Shown here piece by piece: positions 15,294-22,855 of a stretch of DNA of 36,756 nucleotides. Source of the DNA: Streptomyces sp. ISL-66 (lineage in GTDB: Bacteria; Actinomycetota; Actinomycetes; Streptomycetales; Streptomycetaceae); contig NZ_JAGGOW010000110.1 in the NCBI RefSeq assembly GCF_018614135.1, positions 1 to 36,756 of the forward strand. Direction: 5' to 3'. The number at the start of each line of letters is the position of its first letter. Position 1 is the first letter of the stretch. The position numbers and the translations under genes are program-made. The notes under the pieces were generated by a model. The model was not told the DNA's origin and made no database searches. It was given only the letters and a program-made list of their open reading frames with translations.

Positions 15294-16283
15294 ATGGCTT
15301 CCACCACACCCACCCAGATCGCCACGGCTCCGCCCGTCACTCCGAGCGGAAGGTCCACCGGCCGCGCCGGTGACAAGATCTTCGCCGGCCTCTCCAAGGG
15401 CTCCGGCATCCTGCTCCTGGTGATCATGGCGTCGATCGCCGTCTTCCTCACCTACCGCGCTTCGATCGCCCTGGCCGACAACGAGGGCAACTTCCTCACC
15501 ACGTTCGACTGGAACGCATCGGCCAAGCCCCCCGTCTTCGGCATCGCCGTCCTGCTCTTCGGCACCGTCGTCAGCTCGATCATCGCGATGGCCATCGCGG
15601 TCCCGATCGCCGTCGGCATCGCCCTCTTCATCTCGCACTACGCGCCGCGCAAGCTGGCCTCCCCCCTCGCCTACGTCGTCGACCTGCTGGCCGCCGTGCC
15701 GTCGATCGTCTACGGCATCTGGGGCGCCCTCTTCCTGGTCCCGCAGCTGGCCGGCCTGAACCTGTGGCTCGACGAGTACATGGGCTGGACCTACGTCTTC
15801 GACAAGACCCAGATCGGCGTCGCACGCTCGCTCTTCACCGTCGGCATCCTGCTCGCGATCATGATCCTGCCGATCGTCACCAGCGTCAGCCGCGAGGTCT
15901 TCCTCCAGGTCCCGCGCATGAACGAGGAGGCGGCCCTGGCCCTCGGCGCGACCCGCTGGGAAGTCATCCGCATGTCGGTACTGCCCTTCGGCCGCTCCGG
16001 GGTCATCTCCGCCTCGATGCTCGGCCTCGGCCGCGCGCTGGGCGAGACCATGGCCGTGGCGACCGTCCTGTCCCCGAGCTTCCTGATCTCCGGCCACATC
16101 CTGGACCCGGGCGGCGGCACGTTCGCACAGAACATCGCCGCGAAGTTCGACGAGGCCAACGAGTTCGGCCGCGACGCCCTGATCGCCTCCGGTCTCGTCC
16201 TCTTCCTGCTCACCCTGCTGGTCAACGGCACCGCCCGGCTGATCATCGCCCGTCGCGAGGACTTCTCGGGGGCGAACGCCTGA
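15294..16283 (+). CDS. pstC: Phosphate ABC transporter permease PstC
   Basis: A 329-aa inner-membrane permease, with a hydrophilic N-terminus of about 35 residues and about six membrane helices (first about residues 36-58). The ABC-permease EAA loop that contacts PstB is visible as EEAALALGATRWEVIRMSVLP (about 215-235), followed by GRALGETMAVATVLSP. DLLAAVPSIVYGIWG is characteristic of PstC/PstA. ATG 15294 follows GGAAAG. It is the second gene of pstSCAB, and its TGA overlaps the pstA ATG by one base, so translation is coupled. Confidence 0.95.
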   Translation: MASTTPTQIATAPPVTPSGRSTGRAGDKIFAGLSKGSGILLLVIMASIAVFLTYRASIALADNEGNFLTTFDWNASAKPPVFGIAVLLFGTVVSSIIAMAIAVPIAVGIALFISHYAPRKLASPLAYVVDLLAAVPSIVYGIWGALFLVPQLAGLNLWLDEYMGWTYVFDKTQIGVARSLFTVGILLAIMILPIVTSVSREVFLQVPRMNEEAALALGATRWEVIRMSVLPFGRSGVISASMLGLGRALGETMAVATVLSPSFLISGHILDPGGGTFAQNIAAKFDEANEFGRDALIASGLVLFLLTLLVNGTARLIIARREDFSGANA

Positions 16284-17365
16284 TGAGCCACGCACTCCAG
16301 GACCCGCGCCCCTCCCGGGCCCGCACGTCCGTCGCCCCCACCAGCCTGACGCAGGGCCACCTGCCCCGCTGGGCCCCGGCCGGCATCGCGGTCCTCTCGA
16401 TCGCCCTCGGCTGTGGCATCGGCGCCGCCGCCGGCCTCCACAGCAAGATCCAGTGGGGCCTGCTCGCGGCCGTCCTCTTCGTGGCCGTCACGTACACGGC
16501 CAGCTCGGTGATCGAGAACCGCCGCCAGGCCAAGGACCGGGTCGCGACCTCCGTGGTCTGGGTCTGCTTCGTCCTCGCCGTCGTCCCGCTGCTCTCGCTG
16601 CTGTGGACCACCATCAGCCGCGGCGCGAAGGTCCTCGACGGGGACTTCCTCGGCCACTCGATGAACGGCGTGACCAGCTTCGAGGCCGGCGGCGGCGTCT
16701 ACCACGCGCTGCTCGGCACCATCGAGCAGGTCGCCCTGGCCACCGCGATCGCGGCCCCCATCGGCCTGCTGACCGCCGTCTACCTGGTCGAGTACGGCCG
16801 GGGCGCGCTCGCCAAGTCCGTGACGTTCTTCGTCGACGTCATGACCGGCATCCCCTCCATCGTCGCCGGTCTGTTCATCCTGACGACCTGGAACCTCATG
16901 CTCGGCTTCGGCCCCTCCGGCTTCGCCGGCGCGATGGCCCTGTCGATCCTGATGATGCCCGTCGTGGTCCGCTCCACCGAGGAGATGCTCAAGCTCGTCC
17001 CGAACGAGCTGCGCGAGGCCGCCCTGGCCCTCGGGGTGCCGAAGTGGCGCGTGATCCTCAAGGTCGTGCTGCCCACCGCCATCGGCGGCATCTCCACCGG
17101 CGTGATGCTGGCCGTCGCCCGCATCGCCGGCGAGACCGCCCCGATCATGCTGCTGGTCTTCGGCTCCCAGCTGATCAACAACAACCCCTTCGAAGGCGCC
17201 CAGTCCTCACTCCCCCTGTACATCTGGGAGCAGTACAAGGTCGGCAGTGAAGCCTCCTACGACCGGGCCTGGGGCGCGGCGCTCGTCCTGATCGCCTTCG
17301 TCATGATCCTCAATCTGGTGGCCCGCGGCATCGCCCGCTGGAAGGCCCCGAAGACCGGTCGCTGA
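16283..17365 (+). CDS. pstA: Phosphate ABC transporter permease PstA
   Basis: A 360-aa permease pairing with PstC. ATG 16283 overlaps the pstC stop (TGATG). About 60 Pro/Arg/Ser-rich N-terminal residues are followed by two helices, then the core permease with DVMTGIPSIVAGLFILTTW, the EAA loop LREAALALGVPKWRVILKVVLP and ARIAGETAPIMLLVFG. The N-terminus is longer than in E. coli PstA, but I see the same order of motifs. pstB follows after 29 nt. Confidence 0.95.
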   Translation: MSHALQDPRPSRARTSVAPTSLTQGHLPRWAPAGIAVLSIALGCGIGAAAGLHSKIQWGLLAAVLFVAVTYTASSVIENRRQAKDRVATSVVWVCFVLAVVPLLSLLWTTISRGAKVLDGDFLGHSMNGVTSFEAGGGVYHALLGTIEQVALATAIAAPIGLLTAVYLVEYGRGALAKSVTFFVDVMTGIPSIVAGLFILTTWNLMLGFGPSGFAGAMALSILMMPVVVRSTEEMLKLVPNELREAALALGVPKWRVILKVVLPTAIGGISTGVMLAVARIAGETAPIMLLVFGSQLINNNPFEGAQSSLPLYIWEQYKVGSEASYDRAWGAALVLIAFVMILNLVARGIARWKAPKTGR

Positions 17366-17394
17366 CGCGACTCATGAAAGCGAAGTGACCCCTC

Positions 17395-18171
17395 ATGGCC
17401 AAGCGAATCGACGTCAGCGGACTGTCCGCCTTCTACGGCACCCACAAGGCCATCGACGACATCTCGATGACCGTCGAGCCCCGCTCCGTGACCGCCTTCA
17501 TCGGCCCGTCCGGCTGCGGCAAGTCCACCTTCCTGCGCACCCTGAACCGCATGCACGAGGTCACTCCCGGTGGCCGCGTCGAGGGCAAGGTACTGCTGGA
17601 CGACGAGAACCTGTACGGCCCCGGCGTGGACCCGGTCGCGGTCCGCCGCACGGTCGGCATGGTCTTCCAGCGCCCGAACCCCTTCCCCACCATGTCGATC
17701 TTCGACAACGTGGCGGCGGGCCTGCGGCTCAACGGCTCCTTCAAGAAGTCCGAGCTGGCCGAGGTCGTCGAGAAGTCCCTCCAGGGCGCCAACCTCTGGA
17801 ACGAGGTCAAGGACCGCCTGAACAAGCCCGGCTCCGGCCTCTCCGGCGGCCAGCAGCAGCGCCTGTGCATCGCCCGCGCCATCGCGGTCGAGCCCCAGGT
17901 CCTCCTGATGGACGAGCCCTGCTCGGCCCTCGACCCGATCTCCACCCTCGCCATCGAGGACCTGATCGGCGAGCTCAAGGAGCGCTTCACGATCGTCATC
18001 GTGACGCACAACATGCAGCAGGCCGCGCGCGTCTCCGACCGCACCGCCTTCTTCAACCTGTCCGCGGTCGGTCAGCCCGGCAAGCTGATCGAGATCGACG
18101 ACACGGACCGGATCTTCTCGAACCCGTCCGTGCAGGCCACCGAGGACTACATCTCGGGCCGCTTCGGCTAG
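17395..18171 (+). CDS. pstB: Phosphate ABC transporter ATPase PstB
   Basis: A 258-aa ATP-binding subunit energising PstCA. Walker A is GPSGCGKST (37-45), the Q-loop is FQRPNPFP, the signature is LSGGQQQR, Walker B is VLLMDEPCSALDP and the switch His lies in VTHNMQQAARVSDR. Length and motif set are standard. It is the last gene of the operon, followed by a strong bidirectional hairpin. No phoU follows pstB here, unlike E. coli; the PhoU-like gene in this window is in the convergent pit operon. Confidence 0.96.
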   Translation: MAKRIDVSGLSAFYGTHKAIDDISMTVEPRSVTAFIGPSGCGKSTFLRTLNRMHEVTPGGRVEGKVLLDDENLYGPGVDPVAVRRTVGMVFQRPNPFPTMSIFDNVAAGLRLNGSFKKSELAEVVEKSLQGANLWNEVKDRLNKPGSGLSGGQQQRLCIARAIAVEPQVLLMDEPCSALDPISTLAIEDLIGELKERFTIVIVTHNMQQAARVSDRTAFFNLSAVGQPGKLIEIDDTDRIFSNPSVQATEDYISGRFG

Positions 18172-18236
18172 ACCCGGATGTGCGAACGTCCCGCGGTGCT
18201 GCATGGCGGTGCCACCGCGGGGCGAGAGAAAGAAAA

Positions 18237-18270
18237 GGGCCGGCTCCCCCTGGGTGGGGGGAGCCGGCCC
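18237..18270. terminator. Bidirectional terminator between pstB and pit
   Basis: GGGCCGGCTCCCCC / GGGGGAGCCGGCCC forms a 14-bp perfect stem with a 6-nt loop, between the convergent pstB and Pit genes. Confidence 0.85.
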
Positions 18271-18306
18271 GCTTCCTTCGCCCTCGCGGGCGGACCTGGC
18301 CGTCGG

Positions 18307-19305
18307 TTAGCCGACGGCCAGGTTCACGATCCAGAAGCTGACCGCGGCGACCAGGCCCGCGGCCGGCATGGTGATGAACCAGCCCAGGACGATGTTCCTG
18401 CCGACGCCCCAGCGGACCGCGTTCACCCGTTTGGTAGCGCCCACACCCATGATCGCCGAGGTGATCACGTGGGTGGTGGAGATCGGTGCCTGGTACAGGT
18501 ACGAGGCGGTGTACATGATCGACGCGCCCGTCGTCTCCGCGGCGAAGCCCTGCGGCGGGTCGAGCTCGATGATCTTGCGGCCCAGGGTGCGCATGATGCG
18601 CCAGCCGCCCGCGTACGTACCGAGCGAGAGCATCACCGCACAGGCGACCTTGACCCAGACCGGGATCGGGTCGCTCGAGCTCTGGACATCCGCGATGACC
18701 AGGGCCATCACCACGATGCCCATCGTCTTCTGCGCGTCCTGCAGACCGTGGCCGAGGGCCATGGCGGCCGCCGAGACCGTCTGGGCGATGCGGAAGCCGC
18801 GCTTGGCCTTGTGCGGGTTGGAACGGCGGAACATCCACATGATCGCGACCATCACCAGGTAGCCCACGATCAGGCCGACGATGGGCGAGAGGAACATCGG
18901 GATGACGACCTTCTCCAGCACCCCGTGCCAGATGACGCCGATCCCGCCCGCCAGCGCCGCGCCCACCATGCCGCCGAACAGCGCGTGCGAGGAGGAGGAG
19001 GGCAGGCCGAAGTACCAGGTGACGAGGTTCCAGACGATCGCACCGACCAGCGCGGAGAAGAGGATCCACATCCCCTTGTCGCCGTGCGGCGTCTCGATGA
19101 GCCCCTTGCTGACCGTCTTGGCGACCCCGCTGCCGAGGAAGGCGCCGGCCAGGTTCATCACTGCGGCCATCGCGAGCGCGGCGCGCGGGGTCAGCGCGCG
19201 GGTCGAGACCGAGGTCGCGATCGCGTTCGCCGAGTCGTGGAAACCGTTGGTGTACGTGAAACCGAGCGCGACACCGATGGTCGCGATCAGAGCGAAGGTG
19301 TCCAC
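18307..19305 (-). CDS. pit: Low-affinity inorganic phosphate transporter (PiT family)
   Basis: A 332-aa membrane transporter importing metal-phosphate by proton symport. The duplicated PiT signature is visible: GFHDSANAIATSVSTRAL near the N-terminus and APISTTHVITSAIMGVG near the C-terminus. The SWYFGLP-like segment reads WYFGLPSSSSHALFGG. About eight to ten hydrophobic helices are present. GTG 19305 lies only 5 nt after the stop of the upstream PhoU-like gene, so the pair forms one operon. From memory this matches pitH1 of S. coelicolor, the constitutive low-affinity system; I see no clear PHO box upstream of the pair. The predicted protein is close to the usual length of short bacterial Pit proteins. 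Confidence 0.93.
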   Translation of the reverse strand: MDTFALIATIGVALGFTYTNGFHDSANAIATSVSTRALTPRAALAMAAVMNLAGAFLGSGVAKTVSKGLIETPHGDKGMWILFSALVGAIVWNLVTWYFGLPSSSSHALFGGMVGAALAGGIGVIWHGVLEKVVIPMFLSPIVGLIVGYLVMVAIMWMFRRSNPHKAKRGFRIAQTVSAAAMALGHGLQDAQKTMGIVVMALVIADVQSSSDPIPVWVKVACAVMLSLGTYAGGWRIMRTLGRKIIELDPPQGFAAETTGASIMYTASYLYQAPISTTHVITSAIMGVGATKRVNAVRWGVGRNIVLGWFITMPAAGLVAAVSFWIVNLAVG

Positions 19306-19310
19306 GAGGT

Positions 19311-19931
19311 TCAGGACTCCTTGACCGCGATGGTCTCCACCGTGTTCGCAACGTGCTCGAACGCGTCGGCCGCCTCTTCGAGCACGTCGACGATCTGCTT
19401 GAGCTTCAGCACCTCCATGGCGTCGTACTTGCCGTTGAAGAGCTGGGCGAGCAGCTTGCGGTGGATCTGGTCCGCCTGGTTCTCGAGGCGGTTGACCTCG
19501 ATCCAGTACTCGGTCAGGTTGGTCATGGTCCGCAGGTGCGGCATGGCCTCGGCGGTCAGCTCGGCCGCGCGCGCCAGTACCTCGATCTGCTGCTCGACTC
19601 CCTTGGGGAGCTCCTCCACGTTGTAGAGGACGACCAGGTCGACCGCCTCCTCCATGAAGTCCATGATGTCGTCGAGGCAGGACGCCAGGTTGTAGATGTC
19701 CTCGCGGTCGAACGGCGTGATGAAGGAGGAGTTGAGCTGGTGGAAGATCGCGTGGGTCGCGTCGTCTCCGGCGTGCTCCGCCGCCCGCATCCGCTCCGCG
19801 ATCTCGACCCGGGCGGAGGAGTCCGCTCCGAGCAGTTCCATCAGGAGTTTGGAGCCCGTGACGATGTTGTCCGCGGATGCGGCGAACATGTCGTAGAAGC
19901 TCGTCTCCCTGGGGGTCAGACGAAATCGCAC
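19311..19931 (-). CDS. PhoU-like DUF47 protein (Pit accessory)
   Basis: A 206-aa all-helical protein of the DUF47/PhoU-related family. It starts VRFRLTPRETSFYDMFAASADNI, followed by the heptad-rich helices EIAERMRAAEHAGDDATHAI, TPFDREDIYNLASCLDDIMDFMEEAV and QADQIHRKLLAQLFNG. The EDIYNLASCLDDI-type acidic motif is the family's metal-cluster signature. DUF47 genes are commonly coupled to pit genes and are thought to modulate Pit transport. GTG 19931 has GAGGA upstream. It is the first gene of the two-gene operon with pit, divergent from csoR across 205 nt. Confidence 0.9.
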   Translation of the reverse strand: MRFRLTPRETSFYDMFAASADNIVTGSKLLMELLGADSSARVEIAERMRAAEHAGDDATHAIFHQLNSSFITPFDREDIYNLASCLDDIMDFMEEAVDLVVLYNVEELPKGVEQQIEVLARAAELTAEAMPHLRTMTNLTEYWIEVNRLENQADQIHRKLLAQLFNGKYDAMEVLKLKQIVDVLEEAADAFEHVANTVETIAVKES

Positions 19932-20078
19932 GTGAGGTCCTCGGGGTGCATTGGATTCGGTCAGGCTGATGCTAGGCGCATCCTCCGGCCACGGCTAACC
20001 GGCAGTTCCCCAGTGTCCTCCATCAGGCAGAGTGAGGACCCACGGCCCCCTGTCCCTGTGGACGAGGGCCGGTATCAT

Positions 20079-20095
20079 ATACCCATGAGGGGTAT
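20079..20095 (+). promoter_or_regulatory. CsoR operator with overlapping promoter
   Basis: ATACCCATGAGGGGTAT is a pseudo-palindrome with opposed ATACCC/GGGTAT arms, matching the G-tract operators bound by apo-CsoR. A -10-like TATCAT (20073-20078) abuts it, so bound repressor would block RNA polymerase. GGTATGCAC is then repeated at 20091 and 20100, which may be an extra half-site. Confidence 0.75.
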
Positions 20096-20136
20096 GCACG
20101 GTATGCACCCCCTCGATCCGGACCACGGGAGGACGC

Positions 20137-20523
20137 ATGACTGCCATCCAGGCGGAGGGCTCCGGGGCCGAAGCGGGCACGGTCGCCGGCGCGGACGTCG
20201 CCGCGCCCGACGCCACGGCCGCGGGCGCGGCCACCGGCGCGGTGCACGGCTACCACCACCAGAAGGACGAGCACCTCAAGCGGCTGCGCCGGATCGAGGG
20301 GCAGATCCGGGGTCTCCAGCGCCTCGTCGACGAGGACGTCTACTGCATCGACATACTCACCCAGGTCTCGGCGAGCACGAAGGCACTGCAGTCCTTCGCG
20401 CTCCAACTGCTGGAAGAACACCTCCGGCACTGCGTCGCGGACGCGGCCGTCAAGGGCGGCGGCGAGATCGACGCCAAGGTCGAGGAAGCCACGAAGGCGA
20501 TCGCGCGACTGCTGCGCACCTGA
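20137..20523 (+). CDS. csoR: Copper-sensing transcriptional repressor CsoR
   Basis: A 128-aa Cu(I)-responsive repressor. After an Ala/Gly-rich disordered N-terminus of about 38 residues comes the helical DUF156 domain with LKRLRRIEGQIRGLQRLVDE. Copper ligands are Cys70 (VYCIDIL), His95 and Cys99 (EEHLRHC). Their 25- and 4-residue spacings are exactly those of characterised CsoR proteins, which separates it from RcnR/FrmR relatives. GGGAGG precedes ATG 20137. An operator-like palindrome sits in its promoter, so it should be autoregulated. No copper ATPase or chaperone is adjacent, so it probably controls genes elsewhere. Confidence 0.93.
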   Translation: MTAIQAEGSGAEAGTVAGADVAAPDATAAGAATGAVHGYHHQKDEHLKRLRRIEGQIRGLQRLVDEDVYCIDILTQVSASTKALQSFALQLLEEHLRHCVADAAVKGGGEIDAKVEEATKAIARLLRT

Positions 20524-20541
20524 GCCGCGGAGGGCGGCGGG

Positions 20542-20688
20542 CTATCGCCCCATCAGCACTTCGTCGATGCGGTCCTGGCTGAGCCGGTCCTCGTGCGCGG
20601 CGGAGGCCGCGATGATCAGCTCGCCGCACAGCTCGATCTCAGCGAGAGCCACGTGGTCCTGCACCGTCGTACCGCCTGCGGGAGTCAC
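20542..20688 (-). CDS. Small conserved acidic protein (48 aa)
   Basis: A 48-aa open frame in a good coding context: GTG 20688 has AGAGAGG 8 nt upstream; GTG 20697 in frame would add three residues. The protein reads ALAEIELCGELIIAASAAHE, then DRLSQDRIDEVLMGR, a helical acidic pattern that I recall as recurrent in small streptomycete hypothetical proteins. It contains one Cys. It ends 18 nt from the convergent csoR stop. Function unknown; I cannot name a domain. Confidence 0.6.
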   Translation of the reverse strand: MTPAGGTTVQDHVALAEIELCGELIIAASAAHEDRLSQDRIDEVLMGR

Positions 20689-20836
20689 GCGTGTCACCTC
20701 TCTCCGCCGTCGTCCGTTCGCCGGCGCTCGGTTCCTCAGCGTAGGGACGGGAAGGCGCCGGGCGCATGACACGGATGGACCATTTCCGGATACCCGGCAG
20801 GACCCGAACGCGCCGCCCCCGCGCGCCCCCGACCGG

Positions 20837-21673
20837 CTAGTCGGCGATCTTTCCCGCGTAAATGTCCCCTTCCTGGGGCAATACGACGGTGACCGGCGTT
20901 CCGAAGCCGTAGAGCAGCGTGGTGGAAGACACATCGATCACGCCATTGTTGACGTAGGTGAACCGGTGGCGGACCTTGCGCAGCCGTCCCTCCTCGTCGA
21001 GGTACGCGTCGAACGGCACGGCGTCCTTGCTGAACCCTTTCGCCGCCGCCTCCAGCGCGCCCTTCACCGCCGGCGAGGCGGCGGCCGCGGCCCGCGCGAT
21101 GTCGGTCGTACCCCGGTAGTGCCGCACCTTGGTCCCCGCCACCTCGGTCTCGCCGACGTACGTCACCTCCTGCGCGCCGCGCAGCAGCTCGGCGGCGGCC
21201 ATCGGGTCGGTGGCCCCGCCCGTGACGAGGTTCCCGTCGGCGAGGGCCGTCGTGTCGACCCGTACCCACTTGTCGTCGGGGACGCCCGCGCCCCGGTTCT
21301 TCATGTAGAGCGCGCCGGGAACCAGGAGCTCGGTGATCGGCCGGTGCTCGGCCTTGCCCTTGGCGTCGTCCGGGAGCATGACCAGGAGCTGGCCCATCCG
21401 GTTCTTGAAGTCGACCCCGCCCTCGCCCCGGATGGTGACCCTGGTGCCGCCGGTCGCCATCTCCATCGCCGTACGGGCCCGCGCGCTGCCGGTCTTCGCG
21501 AGCGCGTCGGCGGCTCCGCGGACCGCGGCCGCCGGGTCGTCGGCGGGCCTCGCGTCGTCGCCGGCGACCGCGTCGCCGCCGCACCCGCTCAACGCCACCA
21601 CCGCCAGGGCGATGCAGACCGCGAACGCCGCTTCGCCGCGTCCCGGCCGCCACCTGTGCGCGTGCACCACCAT
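20837..21673 (-). CDS. Secreted lipoprotein, LppX/LprG-like fold suspected
   Basis: A 278-aa lipoprotein. The signal peptide ends in the lipobox LSGC (Cys about residue 31), followed by an Asp/Ala linker. The mature part has the alternating beta pattern of actinobacterial lipoproteins of the LppX/LprAFG or DUF6612 type: TRVTIRGEGGVDFKN, LYMKNRGAGVPDDKWVRVD, VTYVGETEVAGTKVRHYRG, LRKVRHRFTYVNNG. These usually carry hydrophobic ligands in Mycobacterium; the ligand here is unknown. The family assignment is from pattern only. It stands alone, with a repeat-rich gene-free stretch of 400 nt upstream. Confidence 0.75.
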   Translation of the reverse strand: MVVHAHRWRPGRGEAAFAVCIALAVVALSGCGGDAVAGDDARPADDPAAAVRGAADALAKTGSARARTAMEMATGGTRVTIRGEGGVDFKNRMGQLLVMLPDDAKGKAEHRPITELLVPGALYMKNRGAGVPDDKWVRVDTTALADGNLVTGGATDPMAAAELLRGAQEVTYVGETEVAGTKVRHYRGTTDIARAAAAASPAVKGALEAAAKGFSKDAVPFDAYLDEEGRLRKVRHRFTYVNNGVIDVSSTTLLYGFGTPVTVVLPQEGDIYAGKIAD

Positions 21674-21783
21674 CGCCTGCCAACCCCCAACGCGTGACCG
21701 CTGTTTGCCCGAGGCCCACCCGCTCCGCTTAACGAGGTCCGGGGCCTCCCGTCACGGGCCGGGGCCCTCCCCGAACGGCGCGC

Positions 21784-21860
21784 GAACCCCGGGGGAAGCC
21801 GGGGCGGACCCCGCGGGCAGCCAGGGGGGACCCCGCGGGAAGCCAGGGGGGACCCCGGGG
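21784..21860. repeat. GC-rich 22-nt tandem repeat, about 3.5 copies
   Basis: Two near-identical 22-nt units, each beginning GGACCCCGCGGG and ending GCCAGGGG, lie at 21806-21827 and 21828-21849. A degenerate unit precedes them (21784-21805) and a partial one follows (21850-21860). They fall in the 400-nt gene-free stretch 21674-22073. G-runs of four to six recur every few bases, so the strand could form G-quadruplexes. Confidence 0.75.
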
Positions 21861-21916
21861 AACGAGCACCGCCCCGGCCCGCCGCCCGGCGCCGGCCCGT
21901 TCCGTTCCCGGTTTCA

Positions 21917-22012
21917 CGCCCCGTTCCGCTCCCGGTCCGACTCCCGGTTCGGCTCCCGGTTCGGCTCCCGTTCCGCCCCCGGTCCGACCCCCGTTCCGCT
22001 CCCGGTTCTCCT
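21917..22012. repeat. 12-nt tandem repeat array, about 8 copies
   Basis: Units related to CTCCCGGTTCGG run head to tail; 21941-21952 and 21953-21964 are identical and the flanking units differ at two to four positions. The array ends about 60 nt before the start of the small gene at 22074. No plausible protein is encoded across it in any frame. Confidence 0.7.
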
Positions 22013-22073
22013 CCGCGGAACCGACCGGTTCCCGGTAGTCCCCCGGCCCGGACATCCCGGGTACCGTGGTGGC

Positions 22074-22292
22074 GTGGACCCGCACACCGAAGCGACTCTC
22101 GTCCCTCCGCTTGCCGCCGTGCCGCTGCCCCGCGACCCCATCGGACCGGACCTGCCGCTCCCGGACCACGCCACGAGCACCTCGGAGCGCGGCTCCTTCT
22201 CCCTGGCCGTCTGCACCTGCGGCTGGCGCGGCCCGGCCCGCCGCTCCCGCGACCTGGCCCGCAAGGACGCCACCCGGCACACGGCGGAGTGA
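22074..22292 (+). CDS. Small conserved protein with CTCGW motif
   Basis: A 72-aa protein from GTG 22074; the frame stays open upstream only through the repeat array and is not protein-like there. The C-terminal half, SFSLAVCTCGWRGPARRSRD followed by LARKDATRHT, is a short zinc-ribbon-like Cys-x-Cys segment with a basic helix. From memory it recurs in small Streptomyces hypothetical proteins. With only two Cys and one His nearby, a metal site would need dimerisation. Function unknown. It is followed after 82 nt by two tiny membrane-protein genes on the same strand. Confidence 0.65.
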   Translation: MDPHTEATLVPPLAAVPLPRDPIGPDLPLPDHATSTSERGSFSLAVCTCGWRGPARRSRDLARKDATRHTAE

Positions 22293-22374
22293 GCGCACCG
22301 GCCGCCTGACGGGCCGGTCGCCCGATCGGACGACCCCGCTGGCCGACACGCCCGGGACCGGTTGCCCTTGACCC

Positions 22375-22656
22375 ATGCCCGGACCCGCGCTCCCACCGCG
22401 CCTCGCCGCCCTCCTCTGGGCCCCGCTGATCGCGCTCGCCCCGGCCGCGACGGCCCCCGCCGCCACCGTCAGCGCCGTCACCGCGCCCGCCCGGGCCAGC
22501 CCGGTGGGCACGGCGGACGGCCCCGGCGAAGTCGCCCTGGCCATCGGGGTCACCACCGCCGCGGCCGCCGCGACCGCGCTGTGGCTGCGCTCCCGCTACC
22601 GCTACCGCCGCGAGGACGCGGACGCCGTAGAGGGCGCCGACGGCGGCGACCCGTGA
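22375..22656 (+). CDS. Small membrane protein, 93 aa
   Basis: Residues about 8-28 are hydrophobic (AALLWAPLIALAPAATAPAA), a likely signal sequence. A second hydrophobic segment (EVALAIGVTTAAAAATALWL, about 52-71) is followed by a basic stop-transfer RSRYRYRRE and an acidic tail. The topology therefore suggests a small protein anchored by its second helix. No family is recognised. Its stop overlaps the GTG of the next gene by 4 nt. Confidence 0.55.
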   Translation: MPGPALPPRLAALLWAPLIALAPAATAPAATVSAVTAPARASPVGTADGPGEVALAIGVTTAAAAATALWLRSRYRYRREDADAVEGADGGDP

Positions 22657-22769
22657 CCCCGCCCCCGCGCTCCCGCCCGCCGGCGGTCCGCCTCTGCTTC
22701 GGGGCGGCCGCGCTGTGTCTGCTGGCGGCCGTGGTCATGAGCGTGTGGGAGTCGTACGGCGTCGGATGA
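22653..22769 (+). CDS. Tiny single-helix membrane protein, 38 aa
   Basis: GTG 22653 overlaps the previous stop (GTGA), the classic translational-coupling arrangement. The peptide has a basic/Pro-rich N-terminus (TPPPRSRPPAVR) followed by a 19-residue hydrophobic helix (LCFGAAALCLLAAVVMSVW) and a short ESYGVG tail. It may be a partner of the preceding small membrane protein. No known family is recognised, and its small size limits confidence. Confidence 0.45.
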   Translation: MTPPPRSRPPAVRLCFGAAALCLLAAVVMSVWESYGVG

Positions 22770-22770
22770 G

Positions 22771-22834
22771 CGCCCGTTCACGACCACCGGGTCGGGGCTG
22801 CGGGTGAAGACCGCCCGTTCATGACCGCCGGATC
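22771..22834. repeat. Imperfect 23-nt direct repeat
   Basis: Bases 22771-22793 and 22812-22834 both begin CGCCCGTTCA and match at 20 of 23 positions, 41 nt apart, between the tiny membrane gene and the convergent PAP2 gene. Purpose unknown. Confidence 0.6.
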
Positions 22835-22855
22835 ACGACCGGCCAAGGCCCGGGC

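Noticed and set aside
13896..16295. Long open frame of 799 codons on the minus strand across pstS and pstC
   Set aside because: It is antisense to clearly recognised pst genes. Its Asp/Gly/Val-rich translation is the usual artefact of GC-biased third positions and shows no domain.
19932..20040. PHO box upstream of the PhoU-like/pit operon
   Set aside because: No pair of GTTCACC-like units with 11-nt spacing was found on either strand.
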